From Vineibacter terrae (GTDB lineage Bacteria; Pseudomonadota; Alphaproteobacteria; Reyranellales; Reyranellaceae): a DNA stretch of 64,000 bases. Position 1 is the first letter of the stretch, and each line of letters opens with the position of its first letter. A program made the position numbers and the translations under genes. The DNA is taken from NCBI RefSeq assembly GCF_008039615.1, contig NZ_VDUZ01000037.1, forward strand, positions 35,479-99,478. The letters are read 5' to 3'. This document shows positions 7,958 through 19,391 of this stretch, piece by piece. The notes under the pieces were generated by a model that was given only the letters and a program-made list of their open reading frames with translations, made no database searches and was not told the DNA's origin.

Positions 7958-9139
7958 ATGACGCTTGATGCCGTTCCACGAACCGACGCAGAGCCCGCGC
8001 AATTTCCCTCACGTGCGACGGATCGTCCGGCACCCGCCGACGGCGCGGAGATCAAGGCCATGACCGGCCTGCGCGGCGTGGCGGCGCTCCTGGTCGCCAC
8101 CTATCACTATTATCCCCCGAACGCGATCACGCAGCCGGCGCTGAGCCGCTTCATCGGCAAGGGCTATCTCTGGGTCGACGTGTTCTTCATCCTGAGCGGC
8201 TTCGTGCTGGCGCTGAACTACGCGCATCTCTTCGCCAGCGGCTGGAGCTTGCGCCGCTGGCGCGACTTCCTGGTCCGCCGCCTGGCCCGCATCTATCCGC
8301 TCTATATCGTGCTGGTCCTCGGCGCGGTGCTGCTGACGCTGGTCGCGCACGGCAACCTGCATCCGGGCAATCCGGCGCCGGCCGTGGGGCTGCCGGTGCC
8401 CATTCGCGACCTGGTGGCGAACCTCCTGATGGTGCAGTCATGGGGCATCACGCGCAGCATCAACGGGCCGGCCTGGTCGATCAGCACCGAATGGGCGGCC
8501 TATCTGGTGTTCCCGGTCCTGGTCGGCGTCGCGCTGTTCAGCCGCGCCGGCACGGCGCTGATCGCCGTGCTGGCGGTCGTCGCCGTCATCCTGGGGACGG
8601 TCGGACTCACCATGCATGACGGCGCCTATCACAGCGGCCCGCTCGACGCCTATGACGGCACGACGGTGCAGCCTCTGCTGCGCTGCTTCGGCGGCTTCGT
8701 GCTCGGCCTGCTCACCTATCGCCTGAGCCGCTCGCCGCGCGTGGTGGCCTGGGCCGCGCATGACGGCGTCCTGGGGCTGGTGATCGCCCTGCTGGTGATC
8801 GGCTTCGCCGCCGGCGCGCACGACCTCGTCGTCTACCCGCTGTTCGCGGCGCTGGTGCTGGGCCTCTACGGCAATCGCGGCCGGATCAGCCAGGTGCTGG
8901 GCAGCTTTCCGGTCTACTGGCTGGGCCTGGTCTCGTATTCGCTCTACCTGCTGCATGACTACCTGATCGGGCCGCGCAACGGCCTGTTCGAGTGGCTGCA
9001 GGCGCGTGTGCCGGCGGTGTGGGCGCATGTCGCGACGGTGCCGCTGCTCTATGGCGCGCTGCTGCTGGTGGCCGGCCTCACCTACTACGCCGTCGAGGCC
9101 CCCGGGCGCCGCTTGGCCCGTCGCCTGAGCCGGGCGTGA
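7958..9139 (+). CDS. Acyltransferase family 3 membrane protein
   Basis: The 393-residue protein has about ten hydrophobic segments and the family motifs: TGLRGVAALLVATYHY at residues 25-45, the DVFFILSGFVLAL membrane segment, and RRLARIYPLY. These inner-membrane enzymes transfer acetyl or other acyl groups to surface sugars such as O-antigen, exopolysaccharide or Nod factors. The first ATG in frame is at 7958; a TTG at 7940 would add six residues. No glycan biosynthesis genes are adjacent, so the acceptor is unknown. Confidence 0.9.
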   Translation: MTLDAVPRTDAEPAQFPSRATDRPAPADGAEIKAMTGLRGVAALLVATYHYYPPNAITQPALSRFIGKGYLWVDVFFILSGFVLALNYAHLFASGWSLRRWRDFLVRRLARIYPLYIVLVLGAVLLTLVAHGNLHPGNPAPAVGLPVPIRDLVANLLMVQSWGITRSINGPAWSISTEWAAYLVFPVLVGVALFSRAGTALIAVLAVVAVILGTVGLTMHDGAYHSGPLDAYDGTTVQPLLRCFGGFVLGLLTYRLSRSPRVVAWAAHDGVLGLVIALLVIGFAAGAHDLVVYPLFAALVLGLYGNRGRISQVLGSFPVYWLGLVSYSLYLLHDYLIGPRNGLFEWLQARVPAVWAHVATVPLLYGALLLVAGLTYYAVEAPGRRLARRLSRA

Positions 9140-9221
9140 TCTAGATATTGGGGATCGGCGGACGCGACCGGCGATATCTTGTTAACACATTGAAAAATAT
9201 AGCGAAAGCGATTCGCCTCGG

Positions 9222-9250
9222 TTGACTTGTTCCTGTTTTGTTCTTATGAA
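9222..9250 (+). promoter_or_regulatory. SOS promoter with LexA box for imuA-imuB-dnaE2
   Basis: A direct repeat GTTC-N7-GTTC at 9229-9243 is exactly the alphaproteobacterial LexA box. It lies in the 17-bp spacer between a TTGACT -35 (9222-9227) and a TATGAA -10 (9245-9250), so LexA binding would block RNA polymerase. The genes downstream are a known LexA target set. The predicted transcript would start within a few bases of the annotated imuA ATG at 9256. Confidence 0.85.
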
Positions 9251-9255
9251 GGGCT

Positions 9256-10140
9256 ATGCAGCCCGACCGGAACAGCAACGTCTTTTCCCTTCTTCGGACC
9301 GCGCGCGTCCACGCGCGCATCGGCGCAGCTCTTCACTCCGTTCCGAGCAACTGCGGGCGTGGACGCCCGCGGTCCGAAAATGAAGACAAGGTCGCCGCCC
9401 TGCGCCAGGCCGTGGCGCAGCTGGAGAACACCTGGCTGGGCGCGCCGCCGGCCTATCTGTCGCTGGGCCTGCCGGATCTCCATGAGCACCTTCCCGGCCC
9501 AGGCCTGCCTTGCGGCGCGCTGCACGAGGTGATCGCGGCGATGCACGCCGACACGCCGGCCGCGACAGGCTTCACGCTTGCCGTGATGGCCTGTGCGCTG
9601 CGGGCGCGGCGCGGTCCGGCCATGCTCGTCGTCTCGCGCCAGGCCGCGGATTTCGGCACCCCCTATGGCCACGGGCTGCGCGCGCTGAGCCTCGATGCCG
9701 GACGGCTGCTGCTGGTCGAGGCGCGCAGCGGCAAGGACGCGCTGTGGGCGCTGGAGGAAATCCTGCGCAGCGACGCGGGCGCGGCCGTCGTGGCCGGCGT
9801 GGTCGAGACCGATCTCGACCTGACCATGAGCCGGCGCCTGAACCTGGCGACTGCCGCGGCCGGCACGCCCCTGCTGATGCTGCGTCCGCCGGCCGCGACC
9901 GGCATCAGCGCCGCCACGACCCGCTGGCGCATCGCCGCTGCGCCCGCCCGGCGCGATCGCTTCGGTGCGATCGCAGGGACGCGCTGGCAGGTGGCGCTCG
10001 AGCGCTGCCGCAACGGTCGCGCCGGCCAATGGGAGCTGGAGTGGGATCATGTCGCGCATCGTTTCGGTGTGGCTGAAGTCGTGGCCGATCGCGCGTCTGC
10101 TGCGGGCCCGGAGCGCCCGAACCTCCGCCGCGCCGTCTGA
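9256..10140 (+). CDS. imuA: ImuA, SulA/RecA-like protein of the mutagenesis cassette
   Basis: The 294-residue product matches ImuA: LPCGALHEVIAA, a RecA-like core with PAMLVVSRQAADFGTPYGHGL, and ALEEILRS. ImuA works with ImuB and the error-prone polymerase DnaE2 in damage-induced mutagenesis. The ATG at 9256 is the only ATG in the first 90 codons. It lies almost on the predicted transcription start, so translation may be leaderless or start at an unusual codon. Residues about 13-41 are encoded by a palindromic repeat of family C that keeps the frame open. The end overlaps imuB by 92 bases. Confidence 0.87.
   Translation: MQPDRNSNVFSLLRTARVHARIGAALHSVPSNCGRGRPRSENEDKVAALRQAVAQLENTWLGAPPAYLSLGLPDLHEHLPGPGLPCGALHEVIAAMHADTPAATGFTLAVMACALRARRGPAMLVVSRQAADFGTPYGHGLRALSLDAGRLLLVEARSGKDALWALEEILRSDAGAAVVAGVVETDLDLTMSRRLNLATAAAGTPLLMLRPPAATGISAATTRWRIAAAPARRDRFGAIAGTRWQVALERCRNGRAGQWELEWDHVAHRFGVAEVVADRASAAGPERPNLRRAV
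9293..9380. repeat. Palindromic repeat family C, copy 1, inside imuA
   Basis: An inverted repeat with arms reading CGGACCGCGCGCGTCCACG and CGTGGACGCCCGCGGTCCG, with a CGCATCGGCG segment next to the left arm. Related copies lie at 49,846-49,953 and 54,604-54,709, both intergenic. This copy is contained in the open imuA frame. Confidence 0.8.
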
Positions 10141-11730
10141 CAGCCTCGACCCGCAGCGGCCGCTGGTGCTGGTCGCATCAGGCACGGGCGGCGCCCGCCT
10201 GGTCGCGCTCAACGCCGCCGCGTGGCGCTGCGGCCTGGCGGTGGGCGACCTGCTGTCCAACGCGCGCTCCAAGGTGCTGGACCTCCAGGTGCGCGATGCC
10301 GATCCCGCCGCCGACAGCGATGCCCTGCGCCGGCTGGCGCTGTGGTGCCTGCGCTACACGCCGGTGGTGGCACCTTGGGAGACGGGCGAGGCCAGCGGCC
10401 TGTTCCTCGACATCACCGGCTGCGCCCATCTGTTCGGCGGCGAGGATGGCCTGCTCGCCGACCTCGCCACCCGCCTGCGCCGCTTCGGGCTGAACCCGCG
10501 CCCGGCCGTGGCCGACACCGCCGGCGCCGCCTGGGCCGTGGCACGTTTCACCTCCCCCACGCAGTGGGGGAGGTGGCCGAAGGCCGGAGGGGGATCCGAC
10601 GAGATGTCCGTTACCGAGACCACGTCGGCTCCCCTCCGCCCCTGCGGGGCACCTCCCCAGCTGTCGCTGGGGAGAGACATTCACATCATCCCTCCCGACC
10701 AACAGCAGCATACGCTGCGGGACCTGCCGCTGGCGGCGCTGCGTCTGGATGCCTCGACGCAGGCTGTCCTGTGCCGGCTGGGCTTCCGCCGCATCGGCGA
10801 GCTGATGCGCCAGCCGCGGGCGCCGCTGGCGGCGCGCTTCGGCGCGTCGCTGCTGCTGCGGCTGGACCAGGCGCTGGGCCGCGAGGCCGAGCTGCTGTCG
10901 CCGCTGGAGCCGCCACCTTCCTATCGCACACATGCCGTGTTCGCCGAGGCGATCTCCCTGCAGGCGCATGTCGTCGAGGCGACGACCCGCCTGCTGCGCA
11001 GGCTGATGCCGGATCTCGCCCGCGATGGCGTCGGCATCCGGATCCTGCGCCTGCTGCTGTTCCGCCTCGACGGCGAGGTGCAGGCGCTGCAGCTCGGCCT
11101 GGCCGCCCCCAGCCGCGACGTCGCCCATGTCGCGCGCCTGATCGCGATGCGCCTGGAACGCCTGCCGATGGGCCTGGCGGCGGATTTCGGCTTCGAGGCT
11201 GCCGCCCTGCATGTGACGGCCGCCGAACGCATCGTCCAGCGGCAGGCATCGCTGGGCATTGCCGACGAGGCTGGCGAGGCCGCTGGCCTGGCACCGCTGA
11301 TCGACCGGCTGGAGCACCGGCTGGGCGCCGGTGCCGTGCGGCGGCTGCAGCCGCAGCAGAGCCACATCCCCGAGCGCGCCGTCGTGGCCCGCGCCGCCGC
11401 CGAGGCGCCGGCCGCGGACTGGCGCATCGAGGCGCCTTTCGGCATGCGCCCGCCGCTCCTGCTGGCGCCGCCGGAGAAGACGGACGACGTCCTGGCCAGC
11501 GTGCCCGAAGGACCGCCGCGACGCTTCCGCTGGCGTGGCGTGCTGCACGAGGTCGCGCATGCCGAAGGCCCCGAGCGCATCGCGCCGGAATGGTGGCGCC
11601 CCGGCCCGGACGCGACGGAGCGCGACTACTACGTCGTCGAGGACACCGCCGGCCGCCGCTTCTGGCTCTTCCGCGCCGGCCATTACGACGCCACTCCCAC
11701 GCCGCCCTGGTTCGTCCACGGAGTCTTCCC

Positions 11731-11734
<4 letters not shown>
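10049..11734 (+). CDS. imuB: ImuB, Y-family polymerase-like subunit with a repeat-derived insertion
   Basis: The 561-residue protein has the ImuB pattern: a palm region ([34 protein letters not shown]), then fingers and little-finger parts ([27 protein letters not shown] spread over two helices) and a C-terminal tail ending in FVHGVFP. ImuB is catalytically inactive and links DnaE2 to the beta clamp. The start [13 protein letters not shown] at 10049 is chosen by homology. Residues about 168-210 are not ImuB sequence: they are the in-frame translation of palindromic repeat A2. They lie after the segment [15 protein letters not shown] and before the linker to the helix-hairpin-helix part. The stop overlaps the dnaE2 start (ATGA). 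Confidence 0.9.
10549..10676. repeat. Palindromic repeat family A, copy 2, inside imuB
   Basis: About 128 bp, inverted relative to copies at 4,396 and 26,141. The reverse complement matches copy 1 along nearly its whole length, including the GTGCCCC and GGCCACCTCCCC arms. Its length and phase add about 43 codons without a stop to imuB. Confidence 0.87.
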
Positions 11735-14931
<3,197 letters not shown>

Positions 14932-14940
14932 GCTCATCGC

Positions 14941-14994
14941 AGCGTCATCGGGCAGCCCGGCTGCCCGCGCTTCCGGCGCGGGAGGCATGACGCT
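14941..14994. terminator. Compound hairpin after dnaE2
   Basis: Outer arms AGCGTCAT and ATGACGCT enclose a perfect inner hairpin (CGGGCAG-CCCGG-CTGCCCG) and a second GC-rich arm, giving a small multi-branched fold. It begins nine bases after the dnaE2 stop and could end SOS transcription, although no T-run follows. Confidence 0.35.
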
Positions 14995-15078
14995 ATCGAA
15001 TGCGAGGCTCCCGCGGCGCGCGTTGCCCTCTTCCCGGGCAGGCCCTAGCCTTCCGTGCAGGAACGGGAGGAACGCAGC

Positions 15079-16227
15079 ATGGCCTACAACCTGATCTCGG
15101 GCGACAATCATATCGATCTCACCTACTGCCCGCCGGATCTGTGGTCGTCCGCCGCGCCGGGCAAATGGAAGCTGCTGGCGCCGCGCACCGAGGAGCTCGA
15201 CGACGGCCTGCACTGGTTCGTCGAGGCGCAGGACAAGGGAATGTGGAACGGCGTCGGGCCGGGCTTCCTGAAGTACCAGCAGGGCTCGTTCAAGCATGTC
15301 GACGAGATGCGCGCGCATGGCTTCGAGTGGGACTACCGGCGTGGCGCCAAGCCGCGGCCGACCACGCCCGAGCTGCGCATCGCCGATCTCGACCGCGACG
15401 GGCTCGACGCCGAGGTCGTCTATGGCTGCCTGATGATCAACGAGATGATCAACGATCCCAACCTGCGCGGCTGGTGCGACGGCATCTACAACGACTGGGT
15501 CGCCGACTTCGCCAGGCGCGCCGATCCCAACCGGGTCTTTCCCCTGGCGATCATCCCCAACCACGATCCGCAGGCGGCCGCCGCCGAAGTGCGGCGCTGC
15601 GCCAGGCTGGGCCTGAAGGGCGGCGACCTCGCCTTCAAGCGCATGACGCCGCCGCTGTGGCACCGTGACTGGGACGCGCTGTGGCAGGCCTCGGCCGAGT
15701 GCCGCTTCCCGATCTCGTTCCACTCCACCGGCTTCAAGGCGCTGCGCGCCGCCGACACCCCGCAGATGGAGAAGGAGTACTTCACCGAGGTCCGCCTGGT
15801 GCGCTCGGCGCTGTTCCAGCTCGACACCATGGAGGTGCTGGTCTCGATCCTGGCCTCGGGCGCCTGCGAGCGCTTCCCCGACTTCAAGTTCGTGCTGGGC
15901 GAATCGGGCGTGACCTGGCTGCCCTACGTGTTCGACCGGCTCGACACCGAGTACGAGGACCGGGCCAAGAGCCTGGGCTTCAAGATGAAGCCCAGCGACT
16001 ATTTCCGCCGCCAGGGCTTTGTCACCTATCAGCAGGACCAGTTCCTGGAGCCGATCGTGCCGCTGATCGGCGAGGACACCATCATCTGGGGCGCCGACTA
16101 TCCGCACCCGGATTGCCTGTGGCCCGAATCGCGCAGGATCCTCGACGAGAACCTGGCCAATTTCTCGCCCGCGGTGCGGCGCAAGATCACCAAGGAGAAC
16201 GTGCAGCGCCTCTACGGGCTGAACTGA
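15079..16227 (+). CDS. Amidohydrolase (ACMSD-like, amidohydrolase 2 family)
   Basis: The 382-residue protein belongs to the metal-dependent amidohydrolase 2 group. It has GDNHIDLTY at the N-terminus (the HxD/HxH metal region), ISFHSTGFK in the middle, a glycine-rich LGESGVTWLPYVFDR, and a C-terminal WGADYPHPDCLWP carrying the conserved metal Asp. Relatives are decarboxylases or hydrolases of aromatic or cyclic acids. GGGAGGAACGC precedes the ATG. A MeaB-like GTPase gene starts six bases after the stop, so they are probably cotranscribed, though no functional link is evident. The substrate is unknown. Confidence 0.85.
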   Translation: MAYNLISGDNHIDLTYCPPDLWSSAAPGKWKLLAPRTEELDDGLHWFVEAQDKGMWNGVGPGFLKYQQGSFKHVDEMRAHGFEWDYRRGAKPRPTTPELRIADLDRDGLDAEVVYGCLMINEMINDPNLRGWCDGIYNDWVADFARRADPNRVFPLAIIPNHDPQAAAAEVRRCARLGLKGGDLAFKRMTPPLWHRDWDALWQASAECRFPISFHSTGFKALRAADTPQMEKEYFTEVRLVRSALFQLDTMEVLVSILASGACERFPDFKFVLGESGVTWLPYVFDRLDTEYEDRAKSLGFKMKPSDYFRRQGFVTYQQDQFLEPIVPLIGEDTIIWGADYPHPDCLWPESRRILDENLANFSPAVRRKITKENVQRLYGLN

Positions 16228-16233
16228 GACGTC

Positions 16234-17208
16234 GTGCCTGTGGCCATCGCGGCCGCGGTGCTTTATCTCCAATGCGTGCGTGACACGGAAGACATACTGG
16301 CGCCGCTGCGCAGCGGCGCCAAGGCGGCGCTGGCGGGCGCCCTGGCGCGGCTGGAGCGGACGCCCGACGCCGACGACGTGCGCCGGCTGCTGGATGGCGC
16401 CTACGCCACGCCGCGCGCCCATGTCGTGGGCATCACCGGGCCGCCCGGCGTCGGCAAGTCGACGCTGCTGTCGGCCCTGATCCAGCATTGGCGCGCCGCC
16501 GGCGAGCGCGTCGGAGTCATCGCCATCGATCCCTCGTCGCGCCGCACCGGCGGCGCGCTGCTGGGCGACCGCGCGCGGCTCGTCACCGATCCCGCCGACG
16601 ATGGCATCTTCGTGCGCTCGATGGCGGCGCGCGACCGGCTCGGCGGCCTGGCCGAGCTGACCCTGGGCGCCATGGTGATCATGCGCGCCCTCTACGACCG
16701 GGTGGTGATCGAGACGGTCGGCGTCGGCCAGTCGGAAACCGACGTCGCCGGCGTCGCCGACACGGTGCTGTTCTGCGTCCAGCCGGGCTCGGGCGATTCG
16801 CTGCAGTTCATGAAGGCCGGCATCGTCGAGATCCCGCATATCGTGGCCGTCACCAAGGCCGATCTCGGCACCCTGGCCGAGCGCGCCCGTGCCGACGTCG
16901 CCGGCGCGCTGAGCCTGGGCGAGAGCGGTGACGGCGTCTGGAAGCCGCGCGTGCTGGCGGTCTCCTCGCAGCAGCGCGCCGGCATCGCCGCGCTCGCTGA
17001 AGCGATCGATGCCCACGGCGCCCATCTGCGGCAGGACGGGCGGCTGGCGCAGGCGCGCCATGTTCAGGCGCAGCTCTGGGTCGAGGAAGCGGTGCGCGAG
17101 CGTTTCGGCCGCGACGGCCTGCGCCGCGCCGGCGACCTGGCCCTGGCGCCGGGCGCCTCGCCGTTCGCGCGCATCGCCCAGGTGGCCGCGCGGCTGTCGG
17201 CGCGCTAG
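16234..17208 (+). CDS. meaB: MeaB/ArgK-family GTPase (methylmalonyl-CoA mutase chaperone type)
   Basis: The 324-residue G3E-type GTPase has a P-loop GPPGVGKST around residue 70, IDPSSRRTGGALLGDRARL, ETVGVGQSE (switch II) and VTKADLG (NKxD equivalent). MeaB proteins protect and reload B12-dependent acyl-CoA mutases such as methylmalonyl-CoA mutase. The mutase is not in this window, so the partner is inferred. GTG at 16234 is the upstream start; another GTG 14 codons later is possible. The symbol is by family resemblance. Confidence 0.88.
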   Translation: MPVAIAAAVLYLQCVRDTEDILAPLRSGAKAALAGALARLERTPDADDVRRLLDGAYATPRAHVVGITGPPGVGKSTLLSALIQHWRAAGERVGVIAIDPSSRRTGGALLGDRARLVTDPADDGIFVRSMAARDRLGGLAELTLGAMVIMRALYDRVVIETVGVGQSETDVAGVADTVLFCVQPGSGDSLQFMKAGIVEIPHIVAVTKADLGTLAERARADVAGALSLGESGDGVWKPRVLAVSSQQRAGIAALAEAIDAHGAHLRQDGRLAQARHVQAQLWVEEAVRERFGRDGLRRAGDLALAPGASPFARIAQVAARLSAR

Positions 17209-17238
17209 GCTGCGCCGACACGCGCCAAGGAGCCTGCC

Positions 17239-17664
17239 ATGCCGCATCCGACCGACGCCGACTGCGTCTTCTGCAAGATCGTCGCCGGCACGATCCCGTG
17301 CTTCAAGCTGCACGACGACGACACGACGATCGCGTTCATGGACATCAACCCGGCCAACGAGGGCCATGCGCTGGCGGTCGCCAAGGGCCACTGGCCGACG
17401 GTGCACGACATCCCGGCCGAGATGATCGGCGATGTCGCCGCCACGGCCAAGCGCGTGGCCGCCGCCGTGCAAAAGACGCTGGCGCCCGACGGCATCAACC
17501 TGCTGCAGGCCAACGGCCCGGGCGCGGCGCAGAGCGTGTCGCATCTGCACATCCACATCCTGCCGCGCTGGAAGGACGACGGGCTGCTGATCAACTGGCA
17601 CCCCAGGCCCGGCGACATGGCCGCGATCAAGGCCGTCTACGAGCGCATCCTGAAGAACATGTGA
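17239..17664 (+). CDS. HIT-family nucleotide hydrolase
   Basis: A 141-residue histidine-triad protein. It has CVFCKIVAG near the N-terminus, FMDINPANEGHALAVAK in the middle, and the catalytic triad H102-x-H104-x-H106 in SHLHIHILP. HIT proteins hydrolyse nucleoside phosphoramidates or dinucleotides such as ApnA. Length and motif order are typical. A palindromic repeat of family B follows 22 bases after the stop. Confidence 0.95.
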   Translation: MPHPTDADCVFCKIVAGTIPCFKLHDDDTTIAFMDINPANEGHALAVAKGHWPTVHDIPAEMIGDVAATAKRVAAAVQKTLAPDGINLLQANGPGAAQSVSHLHIHILPRWKDDGLLINWHPRPGDMAAIKAVYERILKNM

Positions 17665-17686
17665 AATCACGCCTCCCAAAAGATCT

Positions 17687-17772
17687 GTCATCCCGAGCGC
17701 AGCGAGGGATCTCCTGCGGAAAGCGCACCGTGCGCCTTGCCGCAGGAGATCCCTCGCTGCGCTCGGGATGAC
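17687..17772. repeat. Palindromic repeat family B, copy 1
   Basis: Arms TCATCCCGAGCGCAGCGAGG and CCTCGCTGCGCTCGGGATGA enclose GGATCTCCTGCGG and CCGCAGGAGATCC, giving a very long hairpin. It lies between convergent genes (HIT and DUF1028). Confidence 0.92.
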
Positions 17773-17847
17773 GGAAGGGGCGGCAGCTCGGCCTCGTGCC
17801 ATATGCGCCCTACCCTCCGGGGGAAGGATTGAGTCCGGGATGACGGA

Positions 17848-18561
17848 TCATGTTCCCTCCGCCGCCTTCAGCGCCTCGACACGGCGCGTGATCTCGTCGA
17901 AGTCGGTGAGGCCGACCGGATCGTCGCGGCGCGGGCTGAACAGGCGGGCATAAGCGAAGCGCTCGCGGCTGACCTGCTCCAGCCGCGCCAGCTCGGCCAG
18001 CGGCTCGGCATGGTCGTCGACGCGGAAGTCGAAGTCGGGATACTCCTCGGTCGAGCAGATCTTCAGCGCCGCCGACTGCTTGCCGCGCTTGTCGCCGCCG
18101 GCGGCCTCACCGGCGCGCAGCGCCTCGATCAGGCGGCGCGGGAAAGGCAGCGAGGCCGCCGCGGCATAGGCGCGCGCCGTCTGCTCGATCACCTGCGGGC
18201 CGGCCAGCATGTTGCCGGCCACCGAGAAGCCGTCATGCATGGCATGCCCGCACCACGGCACACACCGCGCGCCGGTATGCGCCGCGCTGCGCCCCTGGGC
18301 GTCCTGCAGATGCAGCTGGCGGTGCGCGCGCCCGTCATCGGCCGCGGTCAGCAGCCGCACGGCATCCGCCGCCGGCACGCCGGCGCGCAGCAGGCGCAGG
18401 CCGCGCGTGCCGTAGAGCGCGTTGGTGTTGGCCTGGGTGGCGATGGCGCCGACGCCGCTGGCGATATGCGGCACCCGGGCGCCGACGGCGAAAGCCCGCG
18501 TGGCGACGCAGATACCGAACGCGCCGGTTGCCGGATCGCGTGCGACGATGGACCAGGTCAT
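17848..18561 (-). CDS. DUF1028 family protein (Ntn-hydrolase-like fold)
   Basis: The 237-residue product begins MTWSIVARDPATGAFG and continues with AVGARVPH, GAIATQANTN and GNMLAGPQVIE, the DUF1028 signature. Family structures resemble Ntn hydrolases, but the catalytic role is unproven. The gene is convergent with HIT and divergent from the cyclase gene at 18,606, with only 44 bases between the starts, so the two share a promoter region. Confidence 0.85.
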   Translation of the reverse strand: MTWSIVARDPATGAFGICVATRAFAVGARVPHIASGVGAIATQANTNALYGTRGLRLLRAGVPAADAVRLLTAADDGRAHRQLHLQDAQGRSAAHTGARCVPWCGHAMHDGFSVAGNMLAGPQVIEQTARAYAAAASLPFPRRLIEALRAGEAAGGDKRGKQSAALKICSTEEYPDFDFRVDDHAEPLAELARLEQVSRERFAYARLFSPRRDDPVGLTDFDEITRRVEALKAAEGT

Positions 18562-18605
18562 GCTATTGCTCCCTCCGCTCCCGCGAGGCGCCCAAAGGAC
18601 AGGCC

Positions 18606-19391
18606 ATGGCCGCGTCGATCGAACGCAAGCTGACCACTATCCTCTCCGCCGATGTCGCCGGCTACAGCCGCATGATGGCCGCCGACGAGCCGGGCACGTT
18701 CGCGACCCTGAAGACCTACCGCGAGGTGATGACCGCGATGATCGCCGACCATCGCGGCCGCGTGGTCAGCACGGCCGGCGACGGCCTGCTGGCTGAATTC
18801 GCCAGCGTCGTGCAAGCGGTCGAATGCGGTGTCGCGATCCAGCGGGCGCTGGCCGAGCGCAATGCCACCCTGGCACCCGACCGCCAGATGCGGTTCCGCA
18901 TCGGCATCAACCTCGGCGACGTGATGGTGGAGAGCGGCGATCTCTACGGCGACGGCGTGAACATCGCCGCGCGCCTGCAGTCGATGGCCGAGCCCGGCGG
19001 CATCCTGATCGCCGGCACCGTGTTCGACCAGGTCAAGGACAAGCTCACCCTGGGCTTCGACTATCTCGGCCCGCAATCGGTGAAGAACATCGCCGCCCAG
19101 GTGCCGACCTACCGCGTGCTGCTGCAGCCCGGCGCCGCGTCGACGCCGTCGGCCGACCCGCCCGTCGCGCCGGCGCCCGACGCGAGCTTTCCGGCACCGG
19201 GCCGCCCGGCGCCGGGCCGCGACGAGCGCTGGCAGCGCTTCTACGCCGACGCCATGCGCAGCGGCGCGATCATCGCCCTGCTGCTGGCGATCAACCTGCT
19301 GACCGGCCGCGGCCACTTCTGGTTCCAGTGGCCGGCGCTGGGCATCCTGTTCCTGCTGGCCTGGCGCGCCAGCCGCATCTTCCAGCGCTAG
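18606..19391 (+). CDS. Class III adenylate/guanylate cyclase with C-terminal membrane hairpin
   Basis: The 261-residue protein opens with a CYC domain: RKLTTILSADVAGYSRMM with a metal-binding Asp, STAGDGLLAEF with the second, then a substrate segment DGVNIAARLQ. The last 50 residues form two hydrophobic segments joined by a short turn (a 2TM hairpin), after a Pro/Ala-rich linker. It should make cAMP at the membrane; an N-terminal sensor is absent. The ATG at 18606 follows AAAGGACAGGCC. Its end overlaps the convergent ygfZ gene by four bases. Confidence 0.9.
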   Translation: MAASIERKLTTILSADVAGYSRMMAADEPGTFATLKTYREVMTAMIADHRGRVVSTAGDGLLAEFASVVQAVECGVAIQRALAERNATLAPDRQMRFRIGINLGDVMVESGDLYGDGVNIAARLQSMAEPGGILIAGTVFDQVKDKLTLGFDYLGPQSVKNIAAQVPTYRVLLQPGAASTPSADPPVAPAPDASFPAPGRPAPGRDERWQRFYADAMRSGAIIALLLAINLLTGRGHFWFQWPALGILFLLAWRASRIFQR

